Below, in pieces: positions 17,692 through 25,481 of a stretch of DNA of 64,000 bases. A program made the translations under genes and the position numbers. Position 1 is the stretch's first letter. Each line of letters starts with the position of its first letter. The DNA comes from Actinoplanes sichuanensis (GTDB lineage Bacteria; Actinomycetota; Actinomycetes; Mycobacteriales; Micromonosporaceae), in assembly GCF_033097365.1 (NCBI RefSeq), contig NZ_AP028461.1, positions 9,114,001-9,178,000 on the forward strand. The letters run 5' to 3'. The notes beneath the pieces were generated by a model. The model had not been told where the DNA came from, searched no databases, and worked only from the letters and a program-made list of their open reading frames with translations.

Positions 17692-18996
17692 GTGACCTCG
17701 AAGCGCCGCCTGAGCCTGGACCTGTCCCCGTTACGCACGTCCCGGGACTTCCGGCTCGTCTTCATCGCCGGCCTGGTGACGGCGTTCGGTTCGTTCATCA
17801 GTTACGTCACCATCCCGTACCAGGTGGCGAAGCTGACCGACGACCCGCTGATGGTCGGCCTGATCGGTGTCTGCGAGCTACTGCCGCTGATCTTCATGTC
17901 GTTCGTCGGCGGAGCACTGGCCGACTACATCGACAGACGCCTGCTGGTCTGGGGCAGCGAGGCCGCGCTCGCGGTGATCTGCGGCATTCTGCTGGTCAAC
18001 TCGCTCTCCGATGAGCCGCACCTGTGGCTGCTCTACGTGGCCGCGTTCCTGACCGCCGCGGTCGCGGGACTGCAGCGTCCAGCACTGCAGGCGATGGTCC
18101 CGCGGCTGGTGAAGCCGGAGGAACTGCCGGCCACCATGTCGCTGCAGTCGCTGAGCATGCAGTTCGCTCAACTCGCCGGCATGCCACTGGCCGGCATCCT
18201 GCTCGCCACCTTCGACCTGGCCTGGGTGTACGCGTTCGACCTGCTGACCTTCGCGGTCTCGCTGCTCTGCCTGTTCCTGGTCAAGGCGGTCCCGCCGCCG
18301 GTGGCCGCCGACCGCCCGTCGGTGAAGAGCGTGGTCATCGGCCTGAAGTACGCCAAGTCGCGGCCCGAACTGCTCGGCACCTACCTGGTCGACATCAACG
18401 CGATGTTCTTCGGCATGCCGTCCGCGCTGTACCCGTTCCTGGCCGAGGACCTCGGCGGCCCGAAGGTGCTGGGTCTGCTCTACGCCGCGCCGGCGATCGG
18501 CTCTCTGCTGGCCACGATCGGCTCCGGTTGGACCGCCCGGGTGCACCGGCACGGCCTGATGGTCCTGATCGCGGCGGCGCTGTGGGGTGTCGGCATCGTC
18601 GGCGTCGGCCTCTCGAACACCCTGTGGCTGACCCTGTTCTGCCTGGCCTTCGCGGGCGCGGCCGACATGGTGTCCGGCCTGTTCCGCATGATCATCTGGA
18701 ACCAGACCATCCCCGACCACCTGCGCGGTCGCCTGGCCGGGATCGAGATGCTGTCGTACACCACGGGTCCCCTGCTCGGTCAGCTCCGGGCCGGCGCGAT
18801 GGCCCGGACCGGGCTGGGTGTGGCCGGCGCGATCTGGGTCGGCGGCGTGCTCTGCGTGGCGGGCAGTCTGGCCCTGGCCGCGGCCCTGCCGAAGTTCTTG
18901 CGCTACGACGGCGAACACGGCATGGCACTGAAGAAGGCGGCGGACGACGAATGGAACGCCACCGCCGCCTCCCGTTCGGAGCAGCCGCTCCCCTGA
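17692..18996 (+). CDS. MFS exporter (EntS-like)
   Basis: A 434-aa twelve-helix transporter. After a short charged N-terminus (TSKRRLSLDLSPLRTSRDFR) come FRLVFIAGLVTAFGSFISYV and the usual helix pattern. The motif A-like loop GGALADYIDRRLL follows helix 2, and the central loop lies around residues 200-215. The DHA3/EntS family exports siderophores and drugs; substrate unknown. Starts possible are GTG 17692 and TTG 17683 three codons earlier; GTG was preferred as the commoner codon. No regulator or siderophore gene adjoins it. Confidence 0.88.
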   Translation: MTSKRRLSLDLSPLRTSRDFRLVFIAGLVTAFGSFISYVTIPYQVAKLTDDPLMVGLIGVCELLPLIFMSFVGGALADYIDRRLLVWGSEAALAVICGILLVNSLSDEPHLWLLYVAAFLTAAVAGLQRPALQAMVPRLVKPEELPATMSLQSLSMQFAQLAGMPLAGILLATFDLAWVYAFDLLTFAVSLLCLFLVKAVPPPVAADRPSVKSVVIGLKYAKSRPELLGTYLVDINAMFFGMPSALYPFLAEDLGGPKVLGLLYAAPAIGSLLATIGSGWTARVHRHGLMVLIAAALWGVGIVGVGLSNTLWLTLFCLAFAGAADMVSGLFRMIIWNQTIPDHLRGRLAGIEMLSYTTGPLLGQLRAGAMARTGLGVAGAIWVGGVLCVAGSLALAAALPKFLRYDGEHGMALKKAADDEWNATAASRSEQPLP

Positions 18997-19031
18997 GCCC
19001 TACTTCTGTCGGCCTCGCCATTCGGCGGGGT

Positions 19032-19574
19032 TCAGGCCGCGAGGCGATCGACCAGGGCCTCGCAGAAGGCGGGCAGGTCGTCCGGCTTCCGGCTGGTGAT
19101 CAGTGTGTCGTCGACGAAGACCTGCTCGTCGACCCAGGTGGCGCCCGCGTTGACCAGGTCGGTGCGCAGGCTGGGCCAACTGGTCAGCGTCCGGCCGTCG
19201 ACGACACCGGCCTCGACCAGCGTCCACGGGCCGTGGCAGATGGCCGCGACCGGCTTGCCGGCGGACACGAACTCGCGCACGAACCGGACCGCGTCGGCGT
19301 CCGCCCGCAGGAAGTCCGGGTTGGCCACGCCGCCGGGCAGAACCAGAGCGTCGTACTGCTCTGGGTCGGCGTCCTGCACGGTCTTCTCGACCCGGTAGGT
19401 TCCGCCCTTGTCCATGTGGTTCACGGCCTGGATCTCGCCGTCCTTCAGTGAGATCAGCTCGGCCCGCGCGCCGGCCGCCTCGACCGCCTTGCGGGGCTCG
19501 GTGTACTCGATCTCCTCGACACCGTCGGTGGCGAGGAACGCGACCCGCTTCCCCTTGATCGATGCGGTGGTCAT
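19032..19574 (-). CDS. DJ-1/PfpI-family protein (class I glutamine amidotransferase-like)
   Basis: A 180-aa alpha/beta protein starting MTTASIKGKRVAFLATDGVEEIEYTE with the catalytic-site Glu near residue 20. The nucleophile elbow is AICHGPW (Cys-His). Family members act as proteases, deglycases or stress proteins; the precise role is open. ATG 19574 follows GGAAGGGG. It is convergent with the MFS gene and 31 bases downstream of the DUF2231 gene on the same strand, so the two may be one stress-related transcript. Confidence 0.9.
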   Translation of the reverse strand: MTTASIKGKRVAFLATDGVEEIEYTEPRKAVEAAGARAELISLKDGEIQAVNHMDKGGTYRVEKTVQDADPEQYDALVLPGGVANPDFLRADADAVRFVREFVSAGKPVAAICHGPWTLVEAGVVDGRTLTSWPSLRTDLVNAGATWVDEQVFVDDTLITSRKPDDLPAFCEALVDRLAA

Positions 19575-19605
19575 GACTGTCGCCCCTTCCGTCGCCGGGA
19601 ATCCG

Positions 19606-20064
19606 TCAGTAGTTGCGGTTCCCGACGGCGGCGCGGGCAAACGCCGGTGGGCGGCCGTTGGCGATCTCGCCGCCGAACCAGGCCCCGAAGCCGGCCAGTG
19701 CGAGGGCCAGCACCTCGACGGCGAACAGTCCCCCGCCGACGACCCGGTCGGCGGCCTGCACCCGCAGCATCGCGATGACCGCGAACACGACGAGGACACC
19801 CACGTTGATCAGGCTGCGCAGCGCACCGAGCCGGCGGTCCTGCGAGCGGCGGGCGAACATCACGTCGGCAGCGCTCGCCACGGTGGCCAGCGCTCCGCCG
19901 ACCAGTCCGGCCACGATGTTCCAGTAGGCGAGGGCACCGAGGATGCCAGGCCCACCCAACAAATCCGCCATATCGAACATTACGGCCATCGCGAACAGCC
20001 CCAACGGGAACATCACCAGAATCGGCTGCACCGCCTGACCGGCGACGCTCAATCGGCTCTCCAT
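19606..20064 (-). CDS. DUF2231 membrane protein
   Basis: A 152-aa integral membrane protein with four hydrophobic segments: about 14-30 (ILVMFPLGLFAMAVMFDMA), 43-66, 85-103 and 115-135. The N-terminal pattern VQPILVMFPLGL with an early Asp/His-poor helix matches DUF2231, proteins of unknown function often found with cytochrome or stress genes. ATG 20064 follows GGAAGGGCG. Upstream is a 409-base gap. Probably transcribed with the PfpI gene. Confidence 0.8.
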   Translation of the reverse strand: MESRLSVAGQAVQPILVMFPLGLFAMAVMFDMADLLGGPGILGALAYWNIVAGLVGGALATVASAADVMFARRSQDRRLGALRSLINVGVLVVFAVIAMLRVQAADRVVGGGLFAVEVLALALAGFGAWFGGEIANGRPPAFARAAVGNRNY

Positions 20065-20473
20065 TCGGTTTCGCCCTTCCTACCTGCACAAACGCAGGTT
20101 CGTAATGGCATCCGAGCTTGGCCTACCCGGTCGCTTCCGGAGGCAAACACGTTGGCGTCCGCCGATGGACGGCAGAGCCGAACGTCGCACAGCTTGTACG
20201 CAATCTGCAACATGGCAGATTGAGTGATGGCGGACTGCAGGGTGGCGTGCTTCACTTCTTACAGGGCAACAAGGGCGGAGTTGGAGGGAGAGACAAGCAA
20301 CGGCACCCGGCGGCAAACGGGTGCCGTTGTCTGCCTCTGAGGCTCACTCCTCAGCGGCAGATTTCCCAGCGACTGCGTTCGTTGCGACTCGAGCGAGGCG
20401 GGGATGGGTCTCTCGCGCCAATGGTGGCTCCACTCCTTCCCTTCTCGCAAGAATCCGTGAAGAGGAGTTCGCC
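20065..20473. other. Intergenic region with two inverted repeats, no convincing gene
   Basis: This 409-base gap separates the divergent DUF2231 and DUF6232 genes. Frames through it lack coding bias. It holds an 8-bp inverted repeat CAATCTGC / GCAGATTG (20201-20208 and 20215-20222), which may be an operator. It also holds a perfect 12-bp hairpin described separately. Promoters for both flanking genes must lie here, but no -35/-10 pair stands out. Confidence 0.5.
20298..20329 (+). terminator. Strong hairpin ahead of the DUF6232 gene
   Basis: Perfect arms CAACGGCACCCG (20298-20309) and CGGGTGCCGTTG (20318-20329) with an 8-base loop. It lies 145 bases before the DUF6232 start and after no plus-strand gene, so it could equally be a leader attenuator or the terminator of an unseen short transcript. 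Confidence 0.5.
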
Positions 20474-20911
20474 ATGCGCACACGGATCTACTATCGCGGG
20501 CCGGACGCCCTGGTGTCCGACGATCGGTTCGTCTGGCACCCCACCACCACGCCGTTGATCTTCACCATTCCGGACCTGCGAAACGTCGGCCTCGTTCAGG
20601 CACCGGCCCGGGTCCGCCCCTACGCTCCCGCCATCGCCGCGGTGGCCATCGCCATGGCGGCCGCCGGCTGGATCCTGCTGCCGGATCCGGCGGTCTACGT
20701 TCTCGTCTTCCTCGCCCTGGCCATACCCGGAGTAGCCATGATGTGGCGCGAACCGGGTCGCTGGGAGTTGCACGCGCAGTACCGCGGAACCGCCGTGGTG
20801 CTCTATTCGTCGGCCGACCCACGAGTCTTCAATCAAGTGAGCAGAGCACTACGGCGCGCCATGGAGGATCGCCGCCGAACCTCCTGGGGTTACGGACTGG
20901 CAGCCGCCTGA
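20474..20911 (+). CDS. DUF6232-like two-helix membrane protein
   Basis: A 145-aa protein. Residues 1-45 are a small beta-rich N-terminal part (RIYYRGPDALVSDDRFVWHP), followed by two adjacent transmembrane helices (about 55-73 and 76-93) and a C-terminal cytosolic half with ELHAQYRGTAVVLYSS and FNQVSRALRRAMEDRR. This layout fits actinobacterial DUF6232 proteins; role unknown. ATG 20474 has GAGGAG seven bases upstream. A hairpin follows at 21010. Confidence 0.72.
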   Translation: MRTRIYYRGPDALVSDDRFVWHPTTTPLIFTIPDLRNVGLVQAPARVRPYAPAIAAVAIAMAAAGWILLPDPAVYVLVFLALAIPGVAMMWREPGRWELHAQYRGTAVVLYSSADPRVFNQVSRALRRAMEDRRRTSWGYGLAAA

Positions 20912-21009
20912 CCTGCGAATTCGTGAAGACCTCTCGGGTGAGATTGCGAATTGATCAAAACCGCACCTTGCACCCGTCGTTCTGATAGGACAGTAATAGG
21001 ATGTCCGCG

Positions 21010-21043
21010 ACCTCGCTGGTTGCCACCTGGCAGTCAGCGAGGT
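21010..21043 (+). terminator. Compound hairpin between DUF6232 and the XRE gene
   Basis: Outer arms ACCTCGCTG / CAGCGAGGT, symmetric GT bulge, inner arms TGCCA / TGGCA around CC. All 14 pairs match. It is 99 bases after the stop of the DUF6232 gene and 60 bases before the XRE start. Confidence 0.6.
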
Positions 21044-21102
21044 GGCTTAACGAAGCTTAGTCGTTACTGGGCGTCACGGAACACTTCGACGATGAAGGAC
21101 TC

Positions 21103-21999
21103 ATGACCGAGGGTGACTCGCCGACCATTGCGCGCCGGCGCGTACGTCTCGCGCTCCGTGAAGCGCGCGAGCGAGCCGGACTCACCCAAAATCAGGTCGC
21201 CGAGGCGATGGAGTGGTCCCACAGCAAGGTCATCCGGATCGAGAACGGGGATGTCAGCATCTCCCAGAATGACCTGAGACCACTACTGGCCCTTCTCGGC
21301 GTGAAGGACAAGGCGGTCGTCACCGATCTGGTCGCCGCCGCACGCATCTCCCGGACCCGCCAGCAGGCGTGGTATCAGGCCGCGGAATTCCGCGACACCC
21401 TCACCGATGGCATGCGTAAACTGATCGAGTACGAGAGCGAAGCCTCGGAGATTCGTTCGTACTCGATTTATTACATCCCGGGTCACCTACAGACGCCCGC
21501 CTACGCGGAAGCGCTGATGTCCCGGTTCGAGGACGAACTCACCGAGGATCAGCGTACGAGGCGCATCGAGGCGAGGAACAAACGTCGCGAGGTCCTGGAG
21601 ACCCGGCCCGTGACCTTCCTGCTGATGGTGGACGAATCGGTGCTACGCCGCACGATCGGCGGGCCGGAGGTCTTCGCGGAGCAGCTCCGCCACCTGAAGC
21701 AGAACGCTGAGAACGGCTATGTCCGCATCCGGATGGTGCCGTTCTCCCTCGACGCGTCGGTGACCAACAATGCCAGCTTCGACCTGCTCCAACTGGGTCA
21801 GGGTGAAGTGCTTTACCGGGAAACCGGTCTCAATGACGAAATGATCGAAGACCGGGAGGCGATCGCGAAACATCGCGCTCGTTACGACCGGGTCTGGCGC
21901 GAAGCCGCCGGTGAGGAAGACACGATCCAATTCATCGATCGGCAGATCAAGGAACTGGAACGCGGGAATACAGGTACCGCGTCTCCAGAAAATACATGA
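21103..21999 (+). CDS. XRE-family regulator with DUF5753 domain
   Basis: A 298-aa DNA-binding protein. Residues 10-70 are an HTH_XRE domain (RLALREARERAGLTQNQVAE, WSHSKVIRIENGDVSIS). Residues 105-285 are the DUF5753 domain, with YIPGHLQTPAYAEAL near its start. Such regulators pair genetically with small DUF397 proteins in streptomycetes and relatives, where they influence development or antibiotic production. Here the ATG of a DUF397 frame overlaps the stop codon. ATG 21103 is preceded by GAAGGA. The DUF5753 part is thought to sense a partner or ligand; none is known here. Confidence 0.93.
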   Translation: MTEGDSPTIARRRVRLALREARERAGLTQNQVAEAMEWSHSKVIRIENGDVSISQNDLRPLLALLGVKDKAVVTDLVAAARISRTRQQAWYQAAEFRDTLTDGMRKLIEYESEASEIRSYSIYYIPGHLQTPAYAEALMSRFEDELTEDQRTRRIEARNKRREVLETRPVTFLLMVDESVLRRTIGGPEVFAEQLRHLKQNAENGYVRIRMVPFSLDASVTNNASFDLLQLGQGEVLYRETGLNDEMIEDREAIAKHRARYDRVWREAAGEEDTIQFIDRQIKELERGNTGTASPENT

Positions 22000-22022
22000 A
22001 TCCCATTTCCGAGAGGTCCCCG

Positions 22023-22217
22023 ATGGAAGAGATGAACGTGCCCGCCTGGCGGAAGAGCAGCCGCTGCGGAACGTCGACGTGTGTCGAGGTCGCGAAGGTC
22101 GAAGATCAGTACCTGATCCGCGACTCGAAGAACCCCGAGGCCCCTGCTCTGAGCTTCACGCAGGCCGAGTGGGACGCCTTCGTGGAGGGTGTGGCCGCGG
22201 GCGAGTTCCGCTTCTGA
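22023..22217 (+). CDS. DUF397 protein, partner of the upstream XRE regulator
   Basis: A 64-aa protein with the whole DUF397 signature: PAWRKSSRC, TCVEVAKV, YLIRDSKNPEAPALSFTQ and W-D-A-F-V-E-G-V ending in GEFRF. ATG 22023 was chosen for GAGAGG five bases upstream. An ATG at 21996 that overlaps the XRE stop would add nine residues and give translational coupling, so both starts may be used. The protein is presumed to bind or modulate its XRE partner. Confidence 0.92.
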   Translation: MEEMNVPAWRKSSRCGTSTCVEVAKVEDQYLIRDSKNPEAPALSFTQAEWDAFVEGVAAGEFRF

Positions 22218-22231
22218 AGTCGTTCGGTCGC

Positions 22232-22266
22232 GCCCGCTCTGACTGTGGGGAGAAATCAGAGCGGGC
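22232..22266 (+). terminator. Hairpin after the first DUF397 gene
   Basis: Perfect 11-bp arms GCCCGCTCTGA (22232-22242) and TCAGAGCGGGC (22256-22266), 13-base loop, 15 bases after the stop. It ends the XRE-DUF397 transcript before the second DUF397 gene. Confidence 0.7.
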
Positions 22267-22430
22267 CGGTCCAAAAAATTCACAAAACAGATTAATGGTA
22301 ATAAATAGGCGGCGCATAACTCCCATTGATGGAGGAAAGCGTCGTTTTTCATTTTCACTCATGTGACCTTCCGCTGAGTAACGAGTCCCTCGCTTAACGT
22401 GGATTCCGAACCGTCACGGAGGTGCACAAA

Positions 22431-22628
22431 ATGATCAAACCGACGGAAGAGCCCCGTTGGCGCCGAAGCGGTCGATGTTCCCACGGCGCCTGCGTCGAGG
22501 TGGCGAGGCTGGCGGACCGGTTCCTGGTCCGCGACTCGAAGAACCTCGGCACGCACCCGCTCAGCTTCCCCGAGGAGCAGTGGGACGCGTTCGTGGCAGG
22601 AGTCAAGGCGGGAACCTTCGGTTTCTGA
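22431..22628 (+). CDS. Second DUF397 protein
   Basis: A 65-aa paralogue of the preceding DUF397 protein: PRWRRSGRC, ACVEVARL, FLVRDSKN, then W-D-A-F-V-A-G-V and ending GTFGF. ATG 22431 has GGAGG at good spacing; an in-frame GTG at 22422 overlaps that site and is less likely. It has no XRE gene of its own and is instead coupled to the DUF6226 gene, whose ATG shares the A of its TGA stop. It lies 213 bases after the first copy, from which it is separated by a terminator. Confidence 0.9.
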   Translation: MIKPTEEPRWRRSGRCSHGACVEVARLADRFLVRDSKNLGTHPLSFPEEQWDAFVAGVKAGTFGF

Positions 22629-23209
22629 TGACTCACCTTCCTCCGGTGGAACCCGGCGCCGCGGGTCGCACGCGGCATACTGCATTGGTGGACGGCAAAC
22701 CGGGTGCCACCGAGACCGACCGCTTCGCCACTCTGCACGAGGCGGCCGAAATCCTGCTGGACGAACTCTCCGAGCGTTACCTGGTGGAGCGCCGGGAGAG
22801 CAAGGAACCGCTCGGGCTCGACGACGCGCTCGTGCGGACCGTCCGGCTCATCCCCCGCATGCCGACCGCCGCTCCCCTGGCGGTCCACTTCACCGAGCCC
22901 GGGCTGGCGGTCCGGTTCGGCCGATGGTGGGCGGAGTCACTTCCGGCATGCGCCTGCGAGACCTGCGACGAGGACCCGGCCATCCTGGCCGAACGGCTGC
23001 GCATCCACACCGACGCGCTCATCGAGGGTGGGCTGTGGGAACGCGTACGCCGTGGATTGAGCGGGTCCTGGTTCGAGACCAGGCTGATCGGCACGGGCGT
23101 CAAATCCGACCGGGAAGGGCCGCTGTCCGCGGCCGGGGCCCGGGACGCCCGCCGCGGTGGTTTCGCCGCGGCGATCCAGTGGGCGCCCTGGCAGCGTCGT
23201 TCTCTCTGA
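22628..23209 (+). CDS. DUF6226 family protein
   Basis: A 193-aa soluble protein of unknown function. The family pattern is visible: RFATLHEAAEILLDELSERY, then APLAVHFTEPGLAVRFGRWW and LPACACETCDEDP with a CxC-x2-C cluster suggestive of metal binding, and a C-terminal WFETRL. TGATG overlap with the upstream DUF397 gene implies translational coupling and a functional link between the two. A GC-rich hairpin follows. Confidence 0.78.
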   Translation: MTHLPPVEPGAAGRTRHTALVDGKPGATETDRFATLHEAAEILLDELSERYLVERRESKEPLGLDDALVRTVRLIPRMPTAAPLAVHFTEPGLAVRFGRWWAESLPACACETCDEDPAILAERLRIHTDALIEGGLWERVRRGLSGSWFETRLIGTGVKSDREGPLSAAGARDARRGGFAAAIQWAPWQRRSL

Positions 23210-23224
23210 CCGCCGTCATCAACG

Positions 23225-23253
23225 GGGCGGGTGGCCGAGCCGGCCGCCCGCCC
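23225..23253 (+). terminator. Hairpin after DUF6226
   Basis: Arms GGGCGGGTGGCC (23225-23236) and GGCCGCCCGCCC (23242-23253), eleven of twelve pairs, 5-base loop. Confidence 0.65.
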
Positions 23254-23322
23254 TCACCATGAACTCGGATTTCTCGATACCGTGAGCAGAGAAAACGCTC
23301 TCACGTTTCACGGAGTCATCGT

Positions 23323-24501
23323 TTGAGTACGGTCGAGACAGCCGACCTGCGGGCCACGACCCGATCGGTCTACATCACCTTCATCTTCCTCGGCGTCGCC
23401 ATGGCCAGCTTCGCCGCCCGTATCCCGCAGATCCGCGACCACCTCGGACTCACCCCGTCCGGAATCGGGCTCGTGCTGCTCGCCATCGCCGCCGGGTCGA
23501 TCACGTCGCTGCCGCTGGCCGGGCATCTGGTCCACCGGTTCGGCTCGCGCGCCATGGTCGGCACGATGGCCGTGCTGCTCGGTACGGCACTGGCCGGCGC
23601 CGCGATCGGCTACCAGTACGGCGTGGTCCCGGTGGTCATCGCGCTCTACGTCTACGGGTTCTCCACGGGTGCCTGGGACGTCGCCATGAACGTGCAGGCC
23701 GCCGTGGTGGAACGCCGTCTCGGGCGCTCGATCATGTCCCGTTTCCACGCCGGCTACAGCGTCGGCACGGTCGCCGGCGCCCTGGCCGGGGCGGGCGCGG
23801 TCAAGGCCGGGCTCCCGGTCACCCAGCATGTGATCATCGCGTGTGTCCTGGTCGTGATCGCGGTGGTGGTCGCGGTCCGCGGGTTCATCCCCGACGAGAG
23901 CACCCCCGAGGAGAGGGCCGGGAGATCGGGTGGCGCCCTGGCCGCCTGGCGGGAACCCCGCACCCTGCTGATCGGCCTGTTCGTGTTGGCGTTCGCGCTG
24001 ACCGAGGGCGCCGGCATCGACTGGATCAACATCGCGCTCATCGACGACCAGGGCACCGACGCCTCCACCGGAACCCTCGGGTTCGCGGTGTTCCTGGCCG
24101 CGATGACGATCGGCCGCTGGTTCGGGCCCAACCTGCTGGACCGTTACGGGCGGGTGCCGGTGCTCCGGCTGCTGGCCGTCACCGGGCTGGCCGGGCTGCT
24201 CATCTTCGTCTTCGGACCGCACCCGGCGGTCGCCTTCGGCGGGGCGCTGCTCTGGGGCCTGGGCGCGTCACTCGGCTTCCCGGTCGGCATGAGCGCGGCC
24301 GCCGACGAACCCGCCAAGGCCCCGGCCCGGGTCGGTGTGGTGGCGTCGATCGGATACTGCGCATTCCTCGGCGGGCCGCCACTGATCGGTTTCCTCGGCG
24401 ACCATTTCACGGTTTCCCGGGGCCTGCTCGCGGTGGCGATGCTGCTGGTGCTGTCCCTCGCGCTGACACCGGCGCTGCGCGAACCGGCCGGCGTCCGCTA
24501 G
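23323..24501 (+). CDS. MFS transporter (YbjJ-like)
   Basis: A 392-aa twelve-helix transporter. The first helix reads SVYITFIFLGVAMASFAARI, followed by IPQIRDHLGLTPSGIGLVLL, a signature of the YbjJ/fucose-permease-like group. Other marks are FGSRAMVG after helix 2 and SRFHAGYSVGTVAGAL in helix 5. The start is TTG, with ACGGAG at suitable spacing. Substrate unknown. It stands alone between the DUF6226 gene and a cell-wall protein gene. Confidence 0.85.
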   Translation: MSTVETADLRATTRSVYITFIFLGVAMASFAARIPQIRDHLGLTPSGIGLVLLAIAAGSITSLPLAGHLVHRFGSRAMVGTMAVLLGTALAGAAIGYQYGVVPVVIALYVYGFSTGAWDVAMNVQAAVVERRLGRSIMSRFHAGYSVGTVAGALAGAGAVKAGLPVTQHVIIACVLVVIAVVVAVRGFIPDESTPEERAGRSGGALAAWREPRTLLIGLFVLAFALTEGAGIDWINIALIDDQGTDASTGTLGFAVFLAAMTIGRWFGPNLLDRYGRVPVLRLLAVTGLAGLLIFVFGPHPAVAFGGALLWGLGASLGFPVGMSAAADEPAKAPARVGVVASIGYCAFLGGPPLIGFLGDHFTVSRGLLAVAMLLVLSLALTPALREPAGVR

Positions 24502-24539
24502 TCACGGCGCGGCTCCGGGCGTACCCCCGCGCAATCGGG

Positions 24540-24570
24540 TTGAAAGGGCGAAGCCCATTGACGGTAGTAT
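24540..24570 (+). promoter_or_regulatory. Possible promoter of the LPVTG protein gene
   Basis: TTGAAA (24540-24545) and TAGTAT (24565-24570) are separated by 19 bases, longer than ideal. A GGGCGAAGCCC hairpin lies between them. Offered as a weak call. Confidence 0.3.
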
Positions 24571-24608
24571 CTCCGGGCTTCGGCTGTGAAACGGGGAGGA
24601 AGAACCGA

Positions 24609-25328
24609 ATGCGACAGAAGATCTCCGCCGGCGTCGTGCTGACGCTGGCCCTTTTGATTCCGGCGGCACCGGCGGTGGCTCAGGCCGCGGCGCCGGGGCT
24701 CGACGCGTCTTGCCAGACGGTTGAGCGCAAGCTGTACACGGACATCCGCACGCGCATCACCATCGATCTGGACACCGCCACCGACACCGAGGTACGGGTG
24801 CTGGCCAACCAGCTCCTGAGCGTGGCGAAGACCGAGTCGTTGGGCGTTCTGGCCGAGGCGATTCAGCAGAAACTGGATCTGGTCGACAAGCCGGCGGAAG
24901 TGCGGGAATTCCTCAAGTCCAGCGTGCAGAACGCCTGGAAGGTCTCCCTGCGGATCGCCGTGGGCCAGACGATGACGAAGACCGATTCCAACGTGAACGT
25001 GGCTGCTACTAAGGCGCTCGACGACGGGGGCATCGACGCCACCCTGGCCTACCTCAACGAGGGCCTGTACGCCGCACGTGAGCTCGACTGCAAGGCGCAG
25101 CCCTCGACATCACCCAGCGTCACCCCGAGCGCCACCCCGACCGCTTCCGCCTCGGCCACCCCGGGCACCACGCCCGACGGCGAGGACGAGGGAGACGGCG
25201 AGGACGGCGGGCTGCCCGTGACCGGTACCGACACCGGGATGGTGGCCGGCATCGGCGGCGCGCTCCTGCTCCTCGGTGGCGCCGGTTACCTGATCGGACG
25301 CCGGCGCCGCGCCCGCTTCGAGGCGTAG
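24609..25328 (+). CDS. Sortase-anchored ALF-repeat-like surface protein (LPVTG)
   Basis: A 239-aa exported protein. Residues 1-27 are a signal peptide (MRQKISAGVVLTLALLIPAA). The mature helical part (30-160) includes LANQLLSVAKTESLGVLAEA and EVREFLKSSVQNAWK, resembling ALF-type repeats. A Ser/Thr/Pro linker (165-185) and an acidic EDEGDGEDGG stretch precede the sorting signal LPVTG, a hydrophobic helix and a RRRRAR tail. It is thus likely linked to the cell wall by a sortase, which is not encoded in this window. ATG 24609 follows GGGGAGGAAG. The adjacent convergent gene also encodes a secreted ALF-like protein, so the two may interact; that is inference. Confidence 0.8.
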   Translation: MRQKISAGVVLTLALLIPAAPAVAQAAAPGLDASCQTVERKLYTDIRTRITIDLDTATDTEVRVLANQLLSVAKTESLGVLAEAIQQKLDLVDKPAEVREFLKSSVQNAWKVSLRIAVGQTMTKTDSNVNVAATKALDDGGIDATLAYLNEGLYAARELDCKAQPSTSPSVTPSATPTASASATPGTTPDGEDEGDGEDGGLPVTGTDTGMVAGIGGALLLLGGAGYLIGRRRRARFEA

Positions 25329-25335
25329 TCGATTC

Positions 25336-25374
25336 GACGTGCCCGGCCCGACACGTCGTCGAGCCGGGCACGTC
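25336..25374 (+). terminator. Hairpin after the LPVTG gene
   Basis: Perfect arms GACGTGCCCGGC (25336-25347) and GCCGGGCACGTC (25363-25374), eight bases after the stop. The left arm is identical to the one downstream of the XPB helicase. Confidence 0.75.
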
Positions 25375-25425
25375 GGTGACCAGGCCGTTCTCGTAGCCGA
25401 ACACCACCGGGTACACCCGGCACGG

Positions 25426-25466
25426 AGGCCCCGTCGTCCCGGCGCAGAGTCGGGACGACGGGGCCT
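25426..25466. terminator. Bidirectional hairpin between convergent surface-protein genes
   Basis: Perfect 16-bp arms AGGCCCCGTCGTCCCG (25426-25441) and CGGGACGACGGGGCCT (25451-25466), loop GCGCAGAGT, followed by TT. It lies 15 bases beyond the stop of the large minus-strand gene and can end transcripts from both sides. Confidence 0.85.
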
Positions 25467-25481
25467 TTCCGACGGGTGCCG

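Noticed and set aside
20118..20558. A 146-codon frame in the DUF2231/DUF6232 gap
   Set aside because: No ribosome binding site, Arg-rich shadow-like translation, and it runs into the DUF6232 gene in another frame.
24502..24608. A riboswitch ahead of the LPVTG protein gene
   Set aside because: Small hairpins exist, but nothing matches a riboswitch consensus that I know for a cell-wall protein.
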